64,000 nt of DNA from Pycnococcus provasolii. Lineage: Eukaryota > Chlorophyta > Pseudoscourfieldiophyceae > Pseudoscourfieldiales > Pycnococcaceae. Shown in pieces: positions 10,101 through 16,883 of the stretch. The translations under genes were made by a program, and so were the position numbers. The stretch lies in contig OW568880.1 in assembly GCA_938743325.2 (NCBI GenBank), positions 186,001 through 250,000 on the forward strand, given 5' to 3'. Numbering within the stretch: the first letter of the stretch is position 1; each line of letters begins with the position of its first letter. The notes under the pieces were generated by a model. It did no database searches. It saw only the letters and a list, made by a program, of their open reading frames with translations, and was not told the DNA's origin.

Positions 10101-13100
10101 TGGCTCGGTCCTTTATCAGGCGAGAGCACTTGCGCCGGATTGCTCCTTGCTTCACGGCAAATTCAGACCACGCTTCGATTGCGCGTCGCTCTGCATGCAT
10201 GATGATTCGCATCGCCACGACTCGCATGCGAGCTCGGAGGTGCTTTTGTTTGCGCACATATCTGGCCCAATGGACCATGGTCTGCTGGAAGTGCTCTCGA
10301 TAATGACGCTTCACAAATCGCGAGATGCGAAGGTTCCTCAAGGCAAGCAAATGCCATGCTAGAGCGTACATGTGCAGCGTGGCGAACTTTCGCCGCATGA
10401 CAGTTTTTCCAATCGCCAGATCGCGATATGAAATCACATCCTGAACCTCCTCATACCAGGCCCAAAAGACCTCCGACTTGAACTCGCGGAAGATTCGGGC
10501 TAGGATTAACTGCGCGCGATGTTGAATGTAGTGCTCCTTCAGCACGTACATGAGCCAGGCTCTCGAGAACTCGATCAGCACCGCGTGTTGAACCTTTTTG
10601 AGCTGACGACCGAGCAAGCGCCGCATCGACTTCTGGTGGTGCGCTGCTTCGTACCAATCCTCCATCGCGTACACAAGTTCGCGTTTCATGTGGCGTATAA
10701 AGCGCTTGCCTGCCTCACGTCTTCGTTTCACTTCACCGACTCGAGCCACTGCCCACCATTCCGAGAAGACACGACGCTCCGCATGGGCGAGCGCAAACGT
10801 CGTGACACGCATGAGTTCGCGCCTACGATCGTGCTCGTCCCACACGAACTGACGAAAAGATTCGAAGACTAGCCGGAACGTGTTATGCCTGTGCAGCTGC
10901 TGCATGACAAACACGGGTTTGGTAGAGCTCGAGGACAGTTGCCACTGCGCAAACCACGCGTGGAAGACATTATCTATCAAGTGAATGTCGTGGTTCCGCA
11001 GAACCATCATGATGCGGTGACGTTCCACGTGTTGGTGATCCATGAAGTCGTGCCATGCGTCGAAGCACATAACCTCCCATCGATGGGTCATCATCGTTCG
11101 GACGTGATGGACAATGTGCTTTTGTCGCCTTCGTTCATGAACGAGATCATACCACGATTCAATCATCCGAGCGGATGCGTGATGTTTCATGCGCAGCGCA
11201 GCACGAGCAAGCAAGCTGTCGCGTCGCTTGTGCTCGTCAAGTGCATGAACGAATCCTTCGAAGGCTGTGTGCAAGTGTCGTAGAGCGAGACGAGCAATCA
11301 CCTTGCGCGCCAACGTTTTACGCTCCTTGGAAGTTCCCACAACCTCGTTCCACACGTTCCACGCACGCATTTCCGTGTGCATCAATGCCCTTTTGATTGC
11401 TCGATTCGCCCTAGAGCGTCCAGTCTTGCAATGCTTGTGAAATTCTTTGAACGCATTGAATGCCGAGTGGCAGCGATGGTTCTTCATCTTGAGCACCGCA
11501 GCTTTCACCCGGTTCCTATGGCCCCTGTGATGCATGCACGCCTCTTGGAACGCATGAAAGGCATGGCTGCGGCGACTGTCACGCAGTCTTCCGATCACGC
11601 GGCCAATCTTCCGACGCCTTGCGGCGCGGAATTTCGACTCCGTCGACCATTCCTCGAACCGAAAGTACAGCTTCAGGTGTCCGAGCACCGTGTAGGCAAC
11701 GCGCTTCACGCATCGCCAGCGGTGGAGTTCCCGACTCACTTGTCCCCACGCCTTGAATGAAGTTTTCTGGGTCCTAGTCAGCCCATGCGCTAGTGCGAGC
11801 TGTGCACGTCGTTTTCGCACTTTCGACTCGTGCACGGCGGTAACGAACAGGTGGAAAGCCTGCCTGTGGTCTTCCTCGATTTGCATGCGGATAGCCTTCT
11901 CGAGCGCCATCTCGGCTTCAGCGACAAAGCCGCGTCGCATCCTCGACGAGCTGAACGGGTTATGGCCCGTGACCATGCCGATGGACGCATTTCGCATGCG
12001 GCTCGTAAGCGGCGTGCGCAGCTCGGGCATCATCGATGCTGTAGATTGCCTGGCTGGGGTGGCGTACGGGTCATTCATGCCCATTCCCATGCCTCCCAAC
12101 GACGAGCGCCTGCTGGTGGCGCCAATCATCTTCGCGGCACCAATCACGCTACGGCGCGGTGGCATGCCACTGCCCCGTTGTTCCGTCCTCGGCGTTGCCG
12201 TCGCTGTCGTGGATGGAAGGAGTGACGATCGCTTCGACGTGGAAGGTGGCGTCTTGTCTGCCACCGTCGTCGTCGGGCTACCAAATGCCGCATCCATTGC
12301 CGAAGTCGCGGGTGAGAGCGCGTGCTCTACCCCAGGCGAAGCCTTCACAGCTGAGCTGGGCGTCGCCGTCGTCGTCGTCGTCGCGCTCTCTCTAGCTGGC
12401 GGCGGCGGAGAAGGGGTTTTGGCTGCGGCTGTTGTTGTTGGAGGTGGTGCGTTGGCGGCGGCGGCGGTGGCGGCGGCGGTGGCTGTGGCTGTCTTCGTTG
12501 ATGGTGGTGGTGATGGTGACGTTCGTGTGGCAGCGGCGTCGGTGGTGGCGGTGGTTGAGGGTGAAGGCTGCGCGATAGGGGGGGATGATGACGATGGCGA
12601 TGAGGTGGTGGTGGTGGTGGTAGCGGCGGCAGCAGCGGCAGTTGGCGGTGTTGGATTCGCCGTCGCAGACTTTGGCGGCGTCGTGCGCCCGAGTGCCGAA
12701 GACACCCGCGACGCCTCCTCAGCCGCACGTCTCGCCGGCGACGCCGGTTCGGACTCCTTCTCCGGCATCTCCGCCGGTTTGCTCGCACTTTCGAGGCTCG
12801 ACGACGCAGCCTCGGCGGCACGAAGGGGAGATTTGCTCCTTGCACTCGACGACGTCCTTGCCTGCGGTGTGGTGGCGGTGCCGCCTGCTGCCGGCCTGGC
12901 TGGCGATGGCTTGGCTGGCGACATGGACGCGGCCGCGCCAAGGTACGCGCAGTAGAAGCTCCACTCCTCGCGTGATATGCGCGCCGTGGCGTCCGCCCCG
13001 AGTTCGCCGAGGATCTTCGCGAATGCGCGCTTCTTCGCGGCGAACGCCGGTTCGCTCGACGCCAGCACGGCCGCGACGTTGGCGTCCGTCTGCAGGGCGT

Positions 13101-13203
13101 CTCTGAGCGCGAAGCGCGGCACGGTTCCCGCGCCGTCCGCGACTCCGGCTACCACAGCAAGGCGCGCGAAGACGCCCTGCAGGTGCTCCTTCGTCACCGC
13201 CAT
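7138..13203 (-). CDS. Giant Sfi1-like centrin-binding repeat protein with PDZ domain
   Basis: A 2021-residue protein starting at the ATG MAVTKEHLQGVF; further upstream the frame has no ATG. Order: an EF-hand-like helical N-terminus (about 1-90), a long disordered Ala/Thr/Pro/Ser segment (about 95-340), then dozens of helical repeats of the type FxxWxxxxxxxxxxRR (about 430-1430), e.g. AFDLWIESFGRSRSVREAAR. A Lys/Glu/Arg coiled coil (about 1520-1820) and a C-terminal PDZ domain (about 1924-2018; PLGIILNARRSGELSVEDV, AGVKAGDVLLRVES) follow. Repeats with a spaced Phe-Trp pair are typical of Sfi1, which binds centrin at spindle poles and basal bodies, so a centrosome or basal-body scaffold is inferred. 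The terminal PDZ domain is not a usual part of Sfi1. Confidence 0.85.
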   Translation of the reverse strand: MAVTKEHLQGVFARLAVVAGVADGAGTVPRFALRDALQTDANVAAVLASSEPAFAAKKRAFAKILGELGADATARISREEWSFYCAYLGAAASMSPAKPSPARPAAGGTATTPQARTSSSARSKSPLRAAEAASSSLESASKPAEMPEKESEPASPARRAAEEASRVSSALGRTTPPKSATANPTPPTAAAAAATTTTTTSSPSSSSPPIAQPSPSTTATTDAAATRTSPSPPPSTKTATATAAATAAAANAPPPTTTAAAKTPSPPPPARESATTTTTATPSSAVKASPGVEHALSPATSAMDAAFGSPTTTVADKTPPSTSKRSSLLPSTTATATPRTEQRGSGMPPRRSVIGAAKMIGATSRRSSLGGMGMGMNDPYATPARQSTASMMPELRTPLTSRMRNASIGMVTGHNPFSSSRMRRGFVAEAEMALEKAIRMQIEEDHRQAFHLFVTAVHESKVRKRRAQLALAHGLTRTQKTSFKAWGQVSRELHRWRCVKRVAYTVLGHLKLYFRFEEWSTESKFRAARRRKIGRVIGRLRDSRRSHAFHAFQEACMHHRGHRNRVKAAVLKMKNHRCHSAFNAFKEFHKHCKTGRSRANRAIKRALMHTEMRAWNVWNEVVGTSKERKTLARKVIARLALRHLHTAFEGFVHALDEHKRRDSLLARAALRMKHHASARMIESWYDLVHERRRQKHIVHHVRTMMTHRWEVMCFDAWHDFMDHQHVERHRIMMVLRNHDIHLIDNVFHAWFAQWQLSSSSTKPVFVMQQLHRHNTFRLVFESFRQFVWDEHDRRRELMRVTTFALAHAERRVFSEWWAVARVGEVKRRREAGKRFIRHMKRELVYAMEDWYEAAHHQKSMRRLLGRQLKKVQHAVLIEFSRAWLMYVLKEHYIQHRAQLILARIFREFKSEVFWAWYEEVQDVISYRDLAIGKTVMRRKFATLHMYALAWHLLALRNLRISRFVKRHYREHFQQTMVHWARYVRKQKHLRARMRVVAMRIIMHAERRAIEAWSEFAVKQGAIRRKCSRLIKDRAIHILQHVVRAWKEETVESGARRRRFRNLQRKKLFRGLHSYFTGWCDQHAEAKARQRIHRRALHRVANVMMVKAFDLWIESFGRSRSVREAARRALRRWPKRIMGAAFQSMKDNVGLRKRLQQSATRVLKRMQHGRLGRAMAQWMRFRSREANAKRRVQAMSKAGAAFRKRTVRMAMNAWSSKAQQLRHSRRVLIHATNRMTRFAMCMAWDAWSENHQMVRSRRKFLRQTFAKISLRAAGSALRGWKSRVSFLTSRKRAARAVLGRMRKQREFAAFNSWKQVQTTNKRHRSSTCRMILRWSKRSYAPAFLRWRTKVRKDKLMRQKASKVVRRWRLVNLLGAYRSWLTVTRADKEAFAKVRKATWLKFYRYWRQIWREGKQHRLIIAVKKGVREGVLRGELERRRHLYRRLWRITASGVLHQKRMRREMAYAFKCDLRRGIMVEEFGGIIAGLRRRNWRLAIKACEWHVAAKVARRIGYDKQRRMRDELDELRSNMHAQERLKTLAESEFGDMHEEIYRLQQANSEFDMELSSARERLAQSRWRTVYRYFREDKFKRQGERTRQVAASAVRKVHSELRNTQERTEKEDTTLRASVIHLRQELEEERRRRLDEKEFHNDLASRVATLERDLDAKTSECDRTSTKLIEKSQLISKQIGEFAREKKDIHDGHKDEVKQLGRQVDDLRAQLAATGNLKSPTGSRSTSPADRRASIELATSQSRLANAEVRREKAERQLAEVQLSLQEKQMSLDSLKTQVDILQSKPRGNVDEEVKVMQDQLLSAKQEANEWKAIVRMVRYRNRHAAAQRSASAMAGGEGSSSTGVSPMKRSYDFFETRQRFSDAPKTAEDRTASGERGESSDTRTPARRTTFNLATVADIFTAGFVGSPSSYRREEYEVVLQRPLGIILNARRSGELSVEDVAEGTNAHGAGVKAGDVLLRVESADANSSMQVFNASAGSASVTEALDYISLCGAKDRKMRLRFYRLHGLGDD

Positions 13204-14440
13204 TGGAAGCAGAGCAAGCACCGCGACGGATACGCGAGGGAGGCTCAACCCTAGAGGCCACCCCCAACGAACAAACAACAAACAACCCTCCGCCTCCGGC
13301 CTCGGCTCTCCGGAGTTAAACGGAAGAAGAGAAAACCGGGAAGGGAAGGGAAGGGAAAGTTTACGCGCGCAAGTGACCCAGGTACTCCTTGACACTCGTC
13401 TTGCCACTCGACCCTCGTTGCTTGAGCTTGGCTTGAGAGTAAGTTTACCTTGCACTTCCTCCTTGCACAGGTGCCTTGCCGTGATGGATGATGGATGATG
13501 GGCGATGAGGGACCTCGAGGAGGATCGTGGCTCGCAACGATTACAGGATTCCAGGCCTTATACTTCGAAGCAGCTCTCTTTAGTTATAAGCTCTTCGAAG
13601 CCAACACTTCGAAGCCTCGATGTCATGATGTCATGCCAAGAAGTGCAAGCACGTTGGTCGATGGCCATCATGTGACGACGCTCATTCGAACCTGATAGAA
13701 CTTGGGTTGGTCGGTTGGGACTTGGGTAGGCGGGAAAACACGGCTCTTTCTCGTTTCCTCCCTCGCTGGCTGGCTCCCTCATCATCAGCAAAAGGGTGGG
13801 CAGCAAGTTCCGAAAAAGATCTCCACGAGCGCCCAAAAGATCCCAAAGAACGAAAAAAGAGCTCGCTCCTCGTCATCCCTACAGGTCCAGTCCTTGCAAG
13901 TTGCGAGACGCACGGCAGCTTGGTCTGGTTGGCAAGACTTGGAGAGCGGTGTGTGCCTGCTCCTTTCCGAGTTGCTCCACGAGAGGTTGCGTTGTCGTCG
14001 TCGTCGACGCCGCCACCCCCCGGGGCCCGGGCGGAGAGACCTCCCCCAGTAGTACAGTAGGAAGTAGGACGACGAACGAGTCACAGGGAACGACAGGCGA
14101 AACCTTTCCCTAGCTAGAAAACAGGTGCAAGAAAGACCTACCCTAAACCCTAAACCAGTCAAGGGAGAAGTCGGGAACAACAGTCGGGAACAGGTGTCGG
14201 GAACCCTAGCTAAAATTACCATCTGTAGAACGCGAATCTACCGTGGGATTGAAAACAACCAAATCTGTATAACGAGAATCTAAAGTGGGATGGGATAAAA
14301 ACCAAACCAAATCAGTGAAATCACACACCCGTATTGGAGATAAATTGAGCGACACAACGTACAAGAAACAGGGGCCCCTCTCCCCCCCTTCCCCCTTCCC
14401 CATTCTCATTCTCGCTCCTCCCCCCTGGGCATTCCAAACG
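13204..14440. other. Intergenic divergent promoter region
   Basis: About 1.2 kb between two divergent genes. It has GGGAA repeats near 13340, TCGAAGC repeats near 13565-13615, a telobox at 14141-14156 and a short degenerate repeat around 14225-14300 (AATCTACCGTGGGAT, AATCTAAAGTGGGAT). No protein gene or RNA gene was recognised. Confidence 0.5.
14141..14156. promoter_or_regulatory. Telobox array
   Basis: CCCTAAACCCTAAACC, two perfect copies of the plant-type telomeric heptamer, lies 285 bp before the mitochondrial carrier start. It is too short to be a telomere remnant. It sits at the position such motifs occupy in the other promoters here. Confidence 0.45.
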
Positions 14441-15682
14441 ATGGCGGAACCCTCCATGGCGCCGCCAGTGCGTTCGTCGTCCTTGGAGTCGTCCTTGGGG
14501 TCGTCCTTGTCATCCTCATCGTTCTATGCATCGTCCGCAATCGCAGGTGCGTCTGCAGGTATCGCTGAACACGTCGCGATGTTCCCACTCGATACCATCA
14601 AAACGAGAATGCAAGCGGGATCATCCCTGTCGCAGTCGGGGTCACAGGGAGGTTCACTGGGAGGAGGAGGAGAAAGGCGTGGCGGTCCTCCTCCTGGGAC
14701 TGGGAATGGGAATGGGATCAAGGCAACTCCTGCTGCTGCACCGGTAATGCCTTTAGGGGGACTTCCTCCGTCGACAAAACAACAACCTACGTGCACATCA
14801 TCCTTGGCGTCCACCGTGCCTCTCAGCAACAGAGGGACAAACTTGGGAGGCGTGTGCCCCAAGGTTACGCAACAAGCTGTGACGAGAAATAATATGGCGG
14901 CGGCGTTCGCCAAAGGAAAGCACGGGGGATCCATCATGAGTCTCTACCGAGGTGTGGTTCCTGTCGCCGCCGCCGCTGGGCCTGTGCACGCCATCTACTT
15001 CGTGACGTACGAGGGCGCAAAGGACAAACTCATTGGCAGAGAAGGCGACCCCGCGCAGGCACCTCTGCGTGTCGCGCTTGCGGGTGCATCCGCCACGCTC
15101 GCCGCGGACTTCACGATGAACCCCGTCGACGTCGTCAAGCAGCGTATGCAGCTGTGCGACTCGCCGTACAAGAGTGCCTTCGAGTGCCTGAGGTGCGTCG
15201 TACGAACCGAGGGCATCGGCGCTTTGTGGCGGTCGTACCCGCTCACCGCCGCGACGAACGTGCCGTTCACGTGCGTGTACTTCACGGCGTACGAGACGGC
15301 GAAAGCTTTCCTCGGAGGAGGCGACGACGGGCCCGTCGAGCAGTGCGTGGCTGGTGGCGTAGCGGGAGGTCTCGCCGCCGCCGCAACGACGCCGCTGGAT
15401 GTTGTCAAGACGCGCATGCAGACGTTCGCAGAGGAAGTTCCCAAACCCAGTCTTGCCATATCCGCCACCACCTCATCCTCCATTTCAACCACTTCCACTT
15501 CCGCCTCCGCCTCACCACCTTCGCTAAGTTCAAGTGCTGCTTTAAGATTGATTTTGCGAGAGGATGGCGCCCGTGGCTTGCTTCGTGGTTTGATGCCTCG
15601 TGTTTTGTTCCACGTTCCAGCCGCCGCGATCTCGTGGACGACGTACGAGACGTGCAAGTCCGCGATGGAAGGCTCACCATAG
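14441..15682 (+). CDS. Mitochondrial carrier family protein, mitoferrin-like
   Basis: A 413-residue protein from ATG 14441 (MAEPSMAPPVRSSS). It shows the threefold repeat of the SLC25 family. The signature PxDxxKxRMQ appears three times: FPLDTIKTRMQ (about residue 50), MNPVDVVKQRMQ (about 226) and TPLDVVKTRMQ (about 316). Each is followed by helix pairs and a GxxxLxRG-type motif (MSLYRGVVPV, GIGALWRSYP, GARGLLRGLMPR). The second motif matches the mitoferrin/Mrs3-4 iron-carrier pattern, so inner-membrane iron import is the likeliest role. The protein is longer than usual because of a Gly/Pro/Ser-rich insert after the first motif and a Ser-rich insert before the last repeat half. S-adenosylmethionine carriers are the alternative. 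Confidence 0.85.
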   Translation: MAEPSMAPPVRSSSLESSLGSSLSSSSFYASSAIAGASAGIAEHVAMFPLDTIKTRMQAGSSLSQSGSQGGSLGGGGERRGGPPPGTGNGNGIKATPAAAPVMPLGGLPPSTKQQPTCTSSLASTVPLSNRGTNLGGVCPKVTQQAVTRNNMAAAFAKGKHGGSIMSLYRGVVPVAAAAGPVHAIYFVTYEGAKDKLIGREGDPAQAPLRVALAGASATLAADFTMNPVDVVKQRMQLCDSPYKSAFECLRCVVRTEGIGALWRSYPLTAATNVPFTCVYFTAYETAKAFLGGGDDGPVEQCVAGGVAGGLAAAATTPLDVVKTRMQTFAEEVPKPSLAISATTSSSISTTSTSASASPPSLSSSAALRLILREDGARGLLRGLMPRVLFHVPAAAISWTTYETCKSAMEGSP

Positions 15683-15885
15683 ACTAGGATACTGGTCACT
15701 AGTCTCTTTCTTTTCTTCTTGGTGTACTGTACTCTTTCTTCGCGCATCACAGCGCATAAAGAATAGTCTACCGAAGCACTTCCTTCTGTCTTGTCTTCCT
15801 TCCACAAAATCTCTTGACCAACCTCTTTGTAACTGTTGCAAAACTTCCTTCCACGACAACATCAACACTCCCATACTCATGTGGA

Positions 15886-16068
15886 ATTTTCCCGCACGTG
15901 CTCAAGGAGATGTACGAGGCGGACGTTCTCACGGACGAAGCGATTCTGAAGTGGGCGGAGGAGAAGGAGGGAGCGGATGAAGAGGACTTGGTCTTCGTGA
16001 AGAAGTGCGCGGCACTGTTGGAGTGGTTGGAAGAGGAGGACGACGAGGAGGAGGAGGGTTACCCGTAA
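15886..16068 (+). pseudogene. Orphan C-terminal W2-domain fragment (eIF2B-epsilon/eIF5 type)
   Basis: About 60 codons ending at 16068 encode FPHVLKEMYEADVLTDEAIL, then a Trp-containing helix, FVKKCAALLEWLEEEDDEEE and a stop. This closely matches the last helices of the W2 (MIF4G-related) domain that ends eIF2B-epsilon and eIF5, including the acidic tail. The rest of such a protein is not present upstream: the preceding 200 bp are pyrimidine-rich and non-coding, and the mitochondrial carrier gene ends at 15682. The first in-frame ATG is at 15910. It may be a 3' gene fragment left by duplication, a last exon whose partners are missing, or a very small gene. Its stop overlaps the convergent neighbour by 10 bp. 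Confidence 0.6.
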
Positions 16069-16883
16069 TATCCCATCTCACGCCCACCGTAAACGTAGTT
16101 TGGCTGAGGAGGAGGAGGACGAGGAAAAGGACGAGGAGGAGGAGGACGACGAGTCAGCTGGGCGTTGTTATTGATCTTCAGGTCGCCTCCGACGGTCGTG
16201 ATGCCGTCGATACCGGCGAGATCCGTCAGCTTGGCGTTGTTATTGATCTTCAGGTCGCCTCCGACGGTCGTGATGCCGTCGAGACCGGTGAGAGTCGTCA
16301 GCCGGGCGTTGTTCCAGATCGACAGGTCGCCTCCGACGGTCGTGATGCCGTCGAGACCTCTGAGAGTCGTCAGCTGGTCGTTGTCTTCGATCAGCAGGTT
16401 TCCTTCGACGGTCGTGATGCCGTCGAGACCTTTGAGAGTCGTGAGCTGGGCGTTGTTCCAGATCTGTAGTTCGCCTCCGACGGTCGTGAGGCCGTCGAGA
16501 GCTTTGAGAGTCGTGAGCTGGTCGTTATAAGAGATGTCCAGGTCGCCTGCACATCTGTGATCGCATTGATCGGAGCCGATCACTGCGACTAGGTTCGCCA
16601 AGGAAGAAAGGTCCACCGTCGACTTAGTATTTCTTATACTAAGATCGCCTTCCACACAACGTATGCCGCTCGCCTGCCAAGGTACGTCCTCATCCACGAA
16701 GTGCCAGTCGTCGTCCCTTGATGAGCCTGAGACGTGTCGCCCAAATCTGAGGTCACCAACCACCCATGTCACGCCCACCAGGTCCTCGGCTTTCGTGTAT
16801 CTCGTCACGATCTTCTTCACCGTCCCACACCTCTTCTCGCGTGCTGTTCTAGTGGTAGTGGTGGTGGTCGTCGTAGTAGGCTG
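16059..16883 (-). pseudogene. Second L-domain block, separated from the gene upstream by one in-frame TGA
   Basis: The frame of the protease gene continues past its TGA (16884-16886) for 274 more codons, giving a Thr linker, a second copy of the leucine-rich L-domain (LTTLxGLDGITTVGGxLxI repeats) and a Pro-rich tail ending NYVYGGREMGYYG. The only Met codon in the block is seven codons from its end, so it cannot be made on its own from a normal ATG. It starts exactly at a repeated junction (QPTTTT..TAREKRCGTVKKIVT) 624 bp from the first copy, so it arose by tandem duplication of linker plus L-domain. It is either a recent non-translated duplication, a sequence reached by readthrough, or the product of a sequence error. 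Confidence 0.6.

Noticed and set aside
11753-12955. 400-codon open frame opposite the Sfi1 gene
   Set aside because: It mirrors the Ala/Thr/Pro-rich coding sequence of the Sfi1 protein, with Val/Ala/Gly runs only; the minus strand carries the recognisable domains.
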